Source of the DNA: Ricinus communis
Taxonomy: Eukaryota > Streptophyta > Magnoliopsida > Malpighiales > Euphorbiaceae
Assembly (NCBI RefSeq): GCF_019578655.1
Contig: NC_063263.1
Location: forward strand, 21,823,001-21,887,000
Reading direction: 5' to 3'
DNA: 64,000 bases
Position 1 is the first letter of the stretch. Each line of letters opens with the position of its first letter. The position numbers and the translations under genes were made by a program. Of this stretch, positions 22,927 to 33,867 are shown in pieces. The notes beneath the pieces were generated by a model, which was given only the letters and a program-made list of their open reading frames with translations, did no database searches and had not been told where the DNA came from.

Positions 22927-24282
22927 CTAAACCTTCAAACCCTCCATCTCCCTGCCCACAATCCTGCACCTAACCAGACTCCCAAAAGTATTCAAAACCA
23001 TCTTCACATCCTCCCATCTATCTCCACCGGCCAACTTCTTATACAAATAACTATCAAATGTCATTCTTTGCACATACTCATCTCCACATAGCTCAACCAA
23101 TGCCTCTCTACCCACATTACTCCCATAAAACACTCTTTGCAACAAATCCAAAAACCTAAATGTATTCACATACTTGTTATCCCATTCTCTCAAATACTCC
23201 CTCTTCAAGTCTTCCTCACTCACCATCTTCTCTCCTCCTTCAGACGCCTTCACTATACCCTCCCCGCACATCCTCCCGGACTTTGCCGCAAAATATATCC
23301 CTTCTCCGGAGCACTTGGTCACATACCCAGCTGCATCCCCCACCAGCGCCACCCGTCCTCTTACCCGGGTCGGACGCGGGTGCTCCGGTATTGGGTGGGC
23401 CTCTACTTTAATCACTTTACCACCCTTGATTTTGTCTCTTACCCTTTCTCGTATGCCTCTTTGGAAAACCTTAATGTTTTGCTTTGAACATACAGTGCCA
23501 GTACCCACTGCTACGTGGTCGCATTTCGGAAACACCCACGCGTAAAAATCGGGTGAGACGTCATCGCCCACATACATCTCGGCTAGGTCTTTGTAGTACT
23601 CCATTTTGTCATCAGGTAATCTGATTCTTTCTTGGAAAGCAATGGCGCAACTGTAGTTTCCAGCGTTTATTGACTTGGCTACACGGCTGTTAGCTCCGTC
23701 AGCGCCGATGACTACATCGACCGCTAGCTCGCCTTTGATGTTGTTGTTAATTATATGATGTATGATATAAGGCTCTTTTGGAAGAGAGGGTATATCTATA
23801 TGCATCACTAAACCCTGGATCAAAGTAGCGCCTTTGGATTGTACGCGTGATCGCAGAAAGGAATCGAGAACTTCACGGCGGAGCATGGGGATAGATTCAT
23901 GAGGCTTCAAAGTTTTGGAACCAAAATCAACTGTGAGATTGGAAGGAGAAACGATCTTCATACGGGTGACATGGCGGTCGATGAGGTTGAGAGGGATGTT
24001 GAATTCGTCTAACATGCAGAGAGGAATGGCTCCGCCGCAAGGTTTGGCCGTGGAGGTGCTGCGTTCGAAGAGGAATGTTTCGATTCCTCCAGCAGCAAGT
24101 GCTTCTGCGGCGGAGGAACCAGCTGGACCGCCTCCGATGACAGCAGCGCGTAGCTTACGTCCTGAGATGGCGGACGTGATTGAGAGAGTTTGAGGTTTAA
24201 AGAAGGTGGATTTGGAGGTGGGAGTATAGAGAGGACAGAGGAAGGTTGAGTAGAGATGATGATGGATCTGCGGAATGGGCAT
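22927..24282 (-). CDS. CHLP: geranylgeranyl diphosphate/chlorophyll reductase-like flavoprotein
   Basis: Intact 451-codon single exon. The family uses NADPH and FAD to reduce three double bonds of the geranylgeranyl chain, giving phytyl groups for chlorophyll, tocopherol and phylloquinone in plastids. Visible: a Ser/Thr-rich N-terminus of about 40 residues with few acidic residues, compatible with a transit peptide; the FAD dinucleotide fold VIGGGPAGSSAAE (48-60); the KPCGGAIP motif (80-87); DVVIGADGANSRVAKS; the DVSPDFYAWVFPKCDHVAVG block; and the second FAD contact VALVGDAAGYVTKCSGEG. Length is slightly below the usual 460-470. The coding region is much more GC-rich than its surroundings. 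Plant CHLP genes are, as I recall, normally spliced, so an intronless copy may be a retrogene or a paralogue. The start at 24282 is the first Met of the frame and gives the plastid leader. Confidence 0.9.
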   Translation of the reverse strand: MPIPQIHHHLYSTFLCPLYTPTSKSTFFKPQTLSITSAISGRKLRAAVIGGGPAGSSAAEALAAGGIETFLFERSTSTAKPCGGAIPLCMLDEFNIPLNLIDRHVTRMKIVSPSNLTVDFGSKTLKPHESIPMLRREVLDSFLRSRVQSKGATLIQGLVMHIDIPSLPKEPYIIHHIINNNIKGELAVDVVIGADGANSRVAKSINAGNYSCAIAFQERIRLPDDKMEYYKDLAEMYVGDDVSPDFYAWVFPKCDHVAVGTGTVCSKQNIKVFQRGIRERVRDKIKGGKVIKVEAHPIPEHPRPTRVRGRVALVGDAAGYVTKCSGEGIYFAAKSGRMCGEGIVKASEGGEKMVSEEDLKREYLREWDNKYVNTFRFLDLLQRVFYGSNVGREALVELCGDEYVQRMTFDSYLYKKLAGGDRWEDVKMVLNTFGSLVRCRIVGREMEGLKV

Positions 24283-26960
24283 GGTTAGGTTTCGGAAGTG
24301 CAGCAGAGAGAGAAGGGAAAAGGTGCAGAAGACAATGATGGAGATTAATTCGAAACTGAGACTGAGATGATGGCTTTGGGGTTTCTGCTAAGCGAGTGTG
24401 TTTGGTTGTTCACGGATTTAAAAATTTTGAGTGTTGAATTTATTGGGCAATTGTTGTCTGCCTGTGACGGATGGATGATGCATTCACCACAATAACTAGA
24501 TAAATCGTAATAATATATATAATAATTAAAAATTATCAATTAGTTACTAACAATTAAAAATAAATATTGTTGATCGTATATATTTTATAATATTGATGTT
24601 TTATTTTAAAAATGGAGTTTTCTGTTTTAATCCATCTAAAAATATAGTTTATTCTTTTAATTATTAACTTAGTAAATAGTTCTAATATATATTTATTAAC
24701 TAATATATTATTTCTATTAAGATTTTAGTGAAAATTAATTTTTATAAAAGTAAAATATTTGAAATAATTTTAATTAATTAAAATAGTTTATATTAATTAA
24801 TTCAATGGAAAAAGTAAACTATTCTTTCAGAACAAAAGAAGTACCCTAATAGTATTAATTTTGACATATAATTAATTATCTAGGAATAATTAAAATAAAA
24901 ACAATATATTATTGTTAATAAACAAAACCATATTTTATTATATGATTAATTTTATTTATAAATAATATAATAAGTTAGATTTATAAAAAAAAAAAATTAC
25001 TTTTAAAACATTTTTCAAAAGTTAAAGTATCAATATTTTACTTTAAATTTTTTCAAAAGTTAAAGCATCACTATTTTTTTATTGGTGTGTTGTGAGATCT
25101 TCACTGTTAACAATGTCTATGTCTGAGATGCTTTCAGCTGGAAAACAACAGATAAAACAAATTGCCCAGCTGACCATTGTGTATTATGATTTGCTATTTA
25201 TTTATCTAATTTAAAATAGAAAATTTTAGCTCCTTTCACTTTTTTTTTTTTTCTGGTAAAGGCCATATTTAATTAAGAAACATTTTTATTTAATCAAATG
25301 CTTCATCCATTTCATATTTTATATATGCCACTTTTAACTACTTCATTTGGATTAAAGAAATATTTAATAGTTAATTATAAGAAAAAACTAACTAAATCAG
25401 ATTTATCTTTATATAGATATTGGAAATTTTATTATACTTATTACAATATGAATATAAAATAGAAAAAATATTAATATTGTAATATAAAAATAATAAATAA
25501 TTGAAAAAATTATTTAAAAAAGAGTTGGTTAGTATGAAATAAAAAATAATTATAAATTAATAATTAAGTGTTAATATTTTATTTCTCAATTGAAAAGATA
25601 CTTTCTTGAGAGACAAAATAAAAGATATCTTTTTGAACTAGAATTTTTTACTAATATAGTAATTGTTTTCTCTGTATTAGAAACTATATTCAAATAAAGT
25701 ACAGATTAAAAGAGAAAACAGTATTACTGTAAGGAGCTGTTCGCGAGAGGTATGCTGCTACGAGCTGTTGTTGGTGGCAGGAAGAAGGCGAGGAAAAGCT
25801 ATTGCTAGATGCTACTGCTGATGTTGTGGCTATTGAACCTTGTGCTGCCACTAATGGAGGAGATGATGGTGTTGAGTAGATTGATGAGTTTTTGAGAGGG
25901 AGGTTTGACAAATTAAAAATGAAAAAGATCAAGTTTAAGTTGAGCTAAAACTTATATATATTGCGTATATATAAATTTTGGCTCATGAACCAAACTATAT
26001 ATATATATATATATATATATACGGAAGCATTTGTTTATATTATATTTTTTTAGCTCCATAAATAAATAATTGAGATCCAAAATTAATAAAGTTCAACCTA
26101 AAAAGTAGGTTTGGCCAATGGTTAGTTATTGATTAAAAAATTTAATTAAATAATTAATTTAATAATTTTAATTCTATTCACGTGGGTTTAGATGGTTAAA
26201 GAATGAGGATTCAAATAAGAAGTTAGTTGAAACTCCTTCCATTGAAGGATAAGAGAAGTTGATTCTAGTGTATGTCTATCTGTAATTTTATTATTTAATA
26301 GGTGGTTCTTGCATCAATACACTTTCACACATTGTGCACATTAGCTCTATAGCTCCGATGGCGTCGGTTAATGGTTCTATTTGAACCTTCGAATTGTGAC
26401 ATTGGCTAACCATTACTCAGAAGTAATGAATGAATTTTCTTCGTCGCATGGACCCTTGAATTAGGAGATGAGCCAATGAAGAATACTTTTGAGCCTTATA
26501 TCCTTATCTAAGACTCAACTCACAGTAATGGCAGTAGTAAACTTTCCTAGGAACCTTATTTGAGATGTTCCTACTTTTAAGTATTTAAGCCCAAGTATTG
26601 GAAAGGCTTGGCCCAAAGACATCTGGAATCAGACCCCAGGCCCAAGATATGCAGGCTTTATACTTATACTGAGAAACATTGCCTTGTTTATTTTAAATAT
26701 GCTTTTGAAAGTTTGTGGCATGCACACTGAGCCTAGTACCCTTTTTTGGTAGAGAGCCGAAACCTAAAATTCTAGGAAAAAAGACTCACCATAAACCGTG
26801 TACGGGAGCTATAAGGTTGGAAGGATGCTTTGTATATTAATGTGTATGTTAACCCCTTTTATTTTATGTCCTTGTGCATAGCACGTGCATCATGCATCTT
26901 ATACATTACCCACATCATACTAACCTTTTTATTTATAGCGATATAGATACTCTTGTGGGT
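24283..26960. other. AT-rich intergenic region upstream of the reductase
   Basis: The first few hundred bases should hold the reductase promoter on the minus strand, but I see no convincing TATA. From 24500 to 26150 it is mostly A/T with short open frames of low complexity. From about 26280 to 26960 composition becomes more even, probably the leader or LTR remnant of the gag fragment that follows. No gene supported. Confidence 0.5.
25996..26021. repeat. (TA)n microsatellite
   Basis: About 13 uninterrupted TA units. Confidence 0.9.
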
Positions 26961-26981
26961 TGGAGGAGATAAGATAATGAA

Positions 26982-27638
26982 ATGCTAGGGAGAATACCAA
27001 TCTCACCTAGAATTCAGACCATGTTAGAGCTCCTTAAAAAGCCAAGACATCAAGCTTCCACAAGTGAGATTGAAACTACATCTGAAATGGCTGACGAAAG
27101 AGCTAATGAGCAAGATATTGAAATCCTCAAGAATGCTGTTATCGACAATTTGAGGGGTGTGATTCGGGAGGAACTCCAACAGCTTTTGGCCAGGATGGTT
27201 GTGAACCAAACTCCACCTACTGTTCCAATTGCACCGGCTAATCCTTCTACTGCTTTTGACCTAGTTGCGGTTGTAATTGAGACTGTTGCCGCAACCGCTG
27301 TCACTACTATTGCTGCTGCCAATGCTAATGTCGAAGACTTTGCTAGAGGAGGAGTGCCCTAGAATTTCCAAAATTTTGACAAATATGTGCCGGACCAAGC
27401 CAACAGGGAAACAACTCTTGCTACTAATGAAGCTGTAAGTGGCTTAAGTGCTAGAATTGACAAGATGCAAGGCATGCTGAAAATCAAAGGGTTAGACCCG
27501 ATCTATGATTTTGAGGAGTTGGTGTTGACTAGTGAGGATAAGCTATCTACAAAGTTCAGGATGCCTGAGATGAATAAATTCAATGGCACTGGTAGATTTA
27601 GAGTCACTGAATTGGACCTCTCCATAAAAAAAAAGTAG
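26982..27638 (+). pseudogene. Ty3-type gag N-terminal remnant
   Basis: Two frames, 26982-27362 and 27387-27638, separated by one stop (27360-27362). The first has an acidic helical start, then IREELQQLLARM and a Pro/Ala-rich linker. The second ends with KFRMPEMNKFNGTGRF, which matches the KFKMPxxxKFNGTG entry to the retrotransposon gag domain in plant Ty3 elements. The gag core, zinc knuckle and pol are missing. It is a scrap, with no linked LTR that I could define. Confidence 0.6.
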
Positions 27639-27639
27639 T

Positions 27640-28524
27640 TAATTAGGCTTAATAAGCTTGGTAATTAAAGCATAACTTGTAATTGGGATAGAATAGATGA
27701 GCATTGTACATGAATAGCTTGTAAATTAGGTTAATAACTTTGAGTATTATGCTGGGCTTTAATAAAAAGGACTAGACTTAGGTGAACCTCTCATATTATA
27801 TGTCTTGATATGTAGAAATATTATGTTACATTTGTAGGAAATAGCCCATTAAGCATTAAAATTATATGTAAATATACACAAATAAGAAGTCGACTTTCAG
27901 ATCCATCTCTAGATTTGTGACATAAGCTTCCTTATGGAATCGAGAAACGTCACTCATTAGTAAAAGTGTCATGGTTATCCGGGTGACAACTTCCATCTCT
28001 ATGCTAGTCTCTATAACTAGTTAGCATTTTCACGATTAGGTTGAAAAGCCTTATAGTATCGTAGTTGCTAAAGACACTTCGAAGCTGATTGCAAGCCATC
28101 TCTGCAGAAGGATCACCAATAATTGGAATTCTTGTGGTTTCTTCTTGAATATGCCAAGTGACTAGAGTGTGTTGTACCTGACCAAGTTCACAATTCATAA
28201 GGTATAGGCTATGGTTGCAAACTAAAATGAATGGATCTTAATTTCACAAATTAAACCAAATACTATATAATTATTGATCATTTAGTAATCACAAGTATCA
28301 TTTTGTTCGTTCTTGTTTCGCCTTTTCTGATAGCATCTTTTGTTTGCTCCTCTTTTTCTTCATTGATGCAAGCCTTCTTACTGTTTTCTCTTTTAAGTAG
28401 ACACTAGTGCTGCTCATCATTTACTATTTTTGTTGCATTTGGTCATGTTTTCTTTCTTCTCTGTCTCACACTATTAGGAAGTATAGCTAGAATAAGGACT
28501 TAACAAAGCTAGTAAGAGATATAT
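27640..28524. other. unassigned spacer
   Basis: AT-rich sequence after the gag scrap. A minus-strand open frame at 28004-28198 contains a TWHI word seen in some plant DUF594 proteins, but nothing else matches and I do not call it a gene. Confidence 0.35.
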
Positions 28525-28715
28525 AGGTTTGAAATTCTTGCTACCAACTGTTAATACAAATATTCGTGAAGATTGACAGCAGACAAAACGAAGAAATGAG
28601 TTGGCAAGCCAATTAAGTTTTACTCACTGTTAAGTGTACGACAACCATGAATGCTAAAAAAATTATCACAAGAGCTAATAGGAAATGATACATTGACCAT
28701 GAACAAATTCCTCAA
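28525..28715 (-). pseudogene. PGG-domain fragment of an ankyrin gene
   Basis: The DNA of 28525-28715 aligns with 33960-34190 of the ankyrin-PGG gene on the same strand. Both share ttggcaagcca, ccatgaatgctaaa and atcacaagagctaata, with indels and substitutions throughout. It corresponds to the membrane segment of the PGG domain. The copia element begins exactly at its right edge, so the insertion cut or abuts this third copy of the ankyrin family. Confidence 0.7.
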
Positions 28716-28908
28716 TCTAGAAGATTTAATTTGATATTTTCTCGTAAAAAGTATATATCTCTTATATTTATCTCTTACCATATTATCTTAATGAATTTTT
28801 AATTTTTCCTAGTTTGTATTGTAAAAGGAGTCTTGTAAAGCAGAGTCTATATAATTCTTTGTACTTGAGTAATTCAATAAGAGTGAATATTGAATAAAAA
28901 TTTCTTCA
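28716..28908 (+). repeat. copia 5' LTR
   Basis: 193 bp. Shares gtttgtattgtaaaa, gtcttgtaaag, ctatata and acttgagtaa with the 3' copy at 33245-33447. The shared ctatataa/ctatata is a candidate promoter element. Confidence 0.9.
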
Positions 28909-28921
28909 TGGTATTAGAGCA
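28909..28921 (+). other. copia primer-binding site
   Basis: tggtattagagca lies immediately after the 5' LTR. The plant initiator-Met tRNA site is tggtatcagagc, so there is one C-to-T change. Confidence 0.85.
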
Positions 28922-28944
28922 AATTACATAAATCTTCCATTAGA

Positions 28945-29700
28945 AAAGCATGTCTTTTCCTTCATCTGAAACTCCCACTAAATCAACCATTGTACCACCA
29001 TCACAAATTATTTATGTTTCCTCTGAAAATGTTGGCTTTAAAGCTTGAACAATCCTTACCGAGACCAATTATGACACTTGATCTCAAATCATGGAGATGC
29101 AAATTATTGGACATGAGAAATTGGATTATATTATTGGGGATTCTCCTCAATCCGAATCAATTGAACCCTTTTATTCCAAGTGGTAAGCTAAAAACTAGAA
29201 GTTAAAAGCTAGTTACTCATATCAATGACACCATAAATCATGTAAAAATATCTTCATATCCGAACAACTCATGAAATCTGGAATGCTCTTACAAAAGCAT
29301 ATTATGATGGATCAGACGAAATACAAATTTTTGCTCTTAATCAACAAGCATTCCTAAGTTGGTAATCTGACAGATCTCTTCTGACTTATTATAGCGAATT
29401 GATTCAAATATTCTAAGAACTTGATCATTGGGATAAAGTAGGAATGAAAGACCATGATGACATCATTATGTATAAATAGCTATGGAAAAGCTAAGAAAAA
29501 ACATCTTCTTGAACGGACTTGATGGTGAGTTTGAATAAGTGAAAGGAGAAATTTTTCATATGGATCCGAGTTTGGACCTTGAACAAATATATGCATATGT
29601 TCGTCGAGAAGCAAATCGAAAAAGAAAGCTTGACTGGCAAACAGACTTTCTCAGAGTCAACTGCATTGGTCACCAAAATAAATAACTCATTTGTTAGGTA
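28945..29700 (+). pseudogene. copia gag remnant
   Basis: Starting near atgtcttttccttc (28949), the frame runs into stops but recognisable copia gag words remain (a NYDTWS-like block and a KLDYIIG-like block near 29070-29150). A broken zinc-knuckle motif follows at about 29765-29810 (GHTQSKCYD) with its first cysteines lost. Confidence 0.6.
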
Positions 29701-29959
29701 AAATACAAATCAAAGCCTTGGTATTGGTAATATACTGACCAATTCAATAAAACAATATATACATTATGATGTAATAGGACATACTCAAAGCAAATGTTAT
29801 GACTTGATCATATATCTTGAATGGCGGGATCCTTTTAAAGCCCTGAAATGAAAGTCTAAAACTGCATCAGTATCAACAGTTGTAACTGAGAAAACCTTCC
29901 TCGCCAGATGTTGCTGCTTTACACATATCTTTAGAACCACTAGGTAAATCTTTTTGTAA

Positions 29960-32900
29960 ATTTTGCTACTGTTAGGTCATATACATGGATTATTGATTCT
30001 GGATCAACTAATCATATGTCTTTTAATACATCTACTAACCTAAAACCATTCAAATAATCTATTGTGTCTACAGTCAATGGTACAAAAGCTAGTGTTATTG
30101 GTAAGGAATCGTTTTCTCTTAATAACCTAAATTTAGAATATGTTCTAATTGTTCCTTCTTTAAATTTCAATTTAATGTCTGTATCTCAACAACCACCTCT
30201 TTCAATTGTGTAGTAATTTTTTGGCTTGATTATTGTATTTTTAAGGACATTAAGACAAAGAGGACGCTTGCCTATAGTACTAGAAAAGGGAAGCTCTATT
30301 ATATTGACCTTGTACCATCTAGCTTAAGTGCCTTGACTGAGTCAAGTTCGGGGAATAGTAGTTCGATATTCCGAGGTATAGAAAATAAGATCTGGTTATG
30401 GCATAAATACCTTGGACACGCATCATTTGGATATTTAAAGTATTTGTTTCATAAGTTGTTTTTAAAAACATCTACTTGAAATTTCAAATGTGAAACTTGT
30501 GAATTGGTAAAAAGCCATTAAGTCCCTTTTCCAACAAGTTTAAATAAAAGTTCAGCACCATTTATGATTATATACTTTGATGTTTGGGGACCTGCAAAAG
30601 TGCTGACCTGAAATGGAGCTCGATGGTTTGTTTCCTTTATTGATGATTATAGTCGTATAACATGGAAATGCTTGATGAAAAGTAAGCAAGATGTTTGCTC
30701 ATTATTCAAGAAATTTTATTCGATGGTGCATGCTTAGCATAAAACTTCAGTTCAAGTACTTCAAATAGATAATAGAGGTGAGTTCATTAATCATTAACTC
30801 ACAAAGGTCCTCCAACTACATGGTGTAGTCCATCAAATCACATACCCTTATTCTCCCTAACAAAATGAGGTTCCAAAAAGAAAAAACCGTAGACTTTCAT
30901 ACCCCACTTGATACATTAAATAAAAGCCTTACATCACCATCTTACCAAATTTACCTCTTAAAGTCCTTGGTTGCACTCCTTTTGTTCACTTACCTCACCA
31001 TACACGCCACAAACTCCAACCTCGTGTTATTCAATATATCTTTGTTGGTTATGGTCTTTACTAGAAAGGATATAAGTGCATCACCCTTCAACTCAATGAA
31101 TGTATATTAGTATGGATTTCCAATTCTACGGTCATCAAATGTATTTTCCTGCTATACCCACTGCAAGTTAAGGGGTGAGAAACATTAACTTATAGGCCGA
31201 CCTTACACAATCCAGCCTTAGACATTTTCCTAATCCCAAACAAACATAAACACAAACTGACCTTCCAACATAAATACAAACTGACGTTCCAACTGAAACA
31301 CAACTCGACCTTCCAATAGAAACTCCTAACCTAGAGCTTCCAACAAAAACTCTAGACCTAGTTGAATAACCCAAATAAGAATAAATCAAGCATTATTCTC
31401 CTGATATTGAACCAATCAAGCATTATGAGCTTGATATTCGGGGTCAAGGTTATAGAGCTGAGCTTGGAGCACCATAATCAGTGTCACCTTTACTTAATAA
31501 TGCATCCCGAGTTGAACCTCAGGTAACTCATGAATCCTCTCTTAGAATACTTCCTAGTAGAACTACCCGAGGAAAGCCTACATCCAGTTATGAATCCATA
31601 ATGATCTCTAGACTTAAATATCTAATAAATAATTATGTATCTTATTATAGATTATCAATGACATGTGAGTCATTTGTAAATTAATTATCTTCTGTATAAG
31701 TATCTAACAGTGTGCAATAAGCCATAAAAGACACAAGGTGAAAATAAGCAATGAACAAAGAAATGAAATCTCTTCGAAAGAATGAAACCTGGGATGTTGT
31801 AGATTTACCAAATGGAAAAAAACCTATTAGATGTAGGTGGATCTATACCATTAAATACAAGGCAAATGGAAGTGTAGAGAGATACAAATTTCGGTTGGTT
31901 GAAAAAGGATATAATCAAACGTATAGGATAGGTTATGTAGAGATTTTTTCTCATGTGGCCAAGATAAATACTATCAGAATTCTTATGTCCTCGGCTATAA
32001 ATTTGAATTAGTTTCTACCTCAATTTGATGGAAAGAATGCTTTTCTTCATGCGATCTCCAAGAGAAAGTGTACATAAAACTACCTCCAGGATGTAGACTT
32101 CAGGTTGAAAGAAGTAAACAAGTTTGCAAGCTGAAGAAGTCCCTATATGGATTGAAACAATCTCCGAGAGTTTGATTTGGAAAGCTTACAAGTTCAATGA
32201 AGGCCCTTGGCTATAAATAGAGCGGTTTCAGTTATACTCTCTTTATAAAACACAAGGAAGGGAAAACAACTGTATTTATCATATATATGGATGATATGAT
32301 TGCAACATGAGATGATGTTGACGAAATGATAGCCTTAAAAAAACTATCTTTCTAAAGAGTTTAAAATGAAAGACCTTCATGTTCTCAAGTATTTCTTAGG
32401 GATTAACGTATTATGATCTAAGCAAGGTATATTCTTGTCTCAATGAAAGTATACCTTGGACTTACTTAAGGAAGTCGATAGGCTAGCACATAAACTAGTT
32501 GATACTCTTGCTAGTGAACATACTAAGCTTGACATATTTCCCGATCAAGTCCCTATGAATAAAGCTACCAGAGGATTGTAGGTCGATTAATGTATCTTGC
32601 ACATACTAGACCATATTTAGCATACTCTTTGAGTATAGTGAGTCAAAATATACGCTCTCCAAGTGAAGATCATATGAAAGCTATTCTTCGTATCTTGCAG
32701 TACTTGAAATCCTCTCCAAGAAAAGGCATTATGTTCACCAAAAGCACAACTTTATTATTAAGGCTTATACTGATGCAGAGTGGACTGGTTCTATTGATGA
32801 TAGGTAATCAACAACAAGTTACTTAACTTTTGCTGGAGGAAATCTTGTTACATAGAGAAGTAAGAAGCAAAATGTTGTAGCTCGATCTAGTACAAAAGCC

Positions 32901-33180
32901 GAGTATAAAGGGAGAGCTAAAAGTGTTTGTGAGTTACTTTAAATCAAGAATTTGCTACATAAACTCCGAGCTCCACATATTAGTCTTATAAAACTATATT
33001 ATGATAACAAAATTGCATGTGGTATAGCTCATAATCCAGTTCAATATGATTGGACAAAACATGTGGAGATAGATAGACACTTTATTAAGGAACAATTAGA
33101 AGCCAAGGTAATTGAAGTACTTCATGTCCGATCTGAAGATCAGCTTGCCATATCCTTACCAAAATAGTATCAAGTAAAAT
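29960..33180 (+). pseudogene. copia pol remnant (protease, integrase, RT, RNase H)
   Basis: Seen in order: a protease-like WIIDSGSTNHM near 29985-30020 and a pre-integrase block with LWHKYLGHAS near 30400. The integrase core has SFIDDYSRITW near 30635 and IDNRGEF near 30765. RT starts at 31751 (ETWDVVDLP, CRWIYTIKYKANG), with the YMDDM site near 32286. RNase H blocks are at 32590-32826 (RPYLAYSLSIVSQ) and 32952-33167 (YYDNKIACGIAHNP, KHVEIDRHFIKE). Stops occur in every block. Confidence 0.82.
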
Positions 33181-33244
33181 TGTTCACGTAACATTAGACA
33201 AATTAGGCATGTAGAATCCCCCTATACACCAACTTGAGGGGGAG

Positions 33245-33447
33245 TATAGAAGATTTAATTTGATTTTTATTTCCTAAACAATATATATAACTTGTATTTA
33301 TCTCTTACCAAATATGGTCCTATCTTTTAAGAATATTTATTTTCTTCATGGTTTGTATTGTAAAAAGAGTCTTGTAAAGGAAAATCTATATAAGTTTTTA
33401 TACTTGAGTAACTCAATAAAAGTGAATAATGAATCAAAATTTCTTTA
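33245..33447 (+). repeat. copia 3' LTR
   Basis: 203 bp, preceded by the purine tract gagggggag and followed by target duplication ctcaa. Diverged from the 5' LTR by many substitutions and small indels, so the insertion is old. Confidence 0.9.
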
Positions 33448-33452
33448 CTCAA

Positions 33453-33867
33453 TATTTGTGCTTTGAACTTGAGTTATAAGAAATAATTTTTAATAATAGT
33501 TAATAGTAACTTCCCAATCTGTAGGATGTAGCAGAAAGTGGTATTGATAGTAAGAAAGGATTTTACATTCAATATGAGAAGCCAAGCATGACTCCTTGTC
33601 AAAATTCACACCTCACAACAAGAACAAAATGAAAACAAAACAATTTGATCAAGCAAGCATACATAACTTATTACAGCATAAAATCAACCAAATCGTGGAG
33701 CGTAATAGGATGATCATGCCAGACAGGGTCTGGCAGGATCATTCCGCATCAGCCCAGAAAAGGAGTTCACTTCTTGTGAAGGAATGCGGATATCCTACCA
33801 GACATAACCTGAAGGCTGACAAGCTATCTCTGCAGAAAGAGAACCGACATCACAACAACTTGGTTCG
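33453..33867 (-). other. 3' flank of the ankyrin-PGG gene
   Basis: This stretch resembles 59230-59400, downstream of the second ankyrin gene (shared ctacattcaat/ttacattcaat, tgagaag, tcaaaattca and caatttgatcaagc words). It therefore belongs to the duplicated gene unit, probably as 3' UTR. No ORF supported. Confidence 0.5.

Larger units (their letters stand above)
28716..33447 (+). mobile_element. Ty1/copia retrotransposon, full length but degenerate
   Basis: LTRs lie at 28716-28908 and 33245-33447, flanked by a 5-bp target duplication, ctcaa, at 28711-28715 and 33448-33452. The 5' LTR is followed directly by tggtattagagc, one base from the initiator-Met tRNA primer site. The 3' LTR is preceded by cttgagggggag (polypurine tract). 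The interior order gag, integrase, RT, RNase H is the copia order. LTR termini have lost the canonical TG start (tc and ta). Dozens of stops and frameshifts; dead. Confidence 0.92.

Noticed and set aside
23137..23545. Several plus-strand ORFs of 80-120 codons
   Set aside because: They lie antisense to the geranylgeranyl reductase coding sequence and have no recognisable domain; shadows caused by its GC-rich codon use.
25690..25932. 80-codon minus-strand ORF rich in Ser and Ala
   Set aside because: Low complexity, no domain, no splice context; probably chance in AT-rich DNA with a small GC island.
28004..28198. Minus-strand ORF with a TWHI word recalling plant DUF594 proteins
   Set aside because: One short word is not enough; no other motif or exon structure supports a gene.
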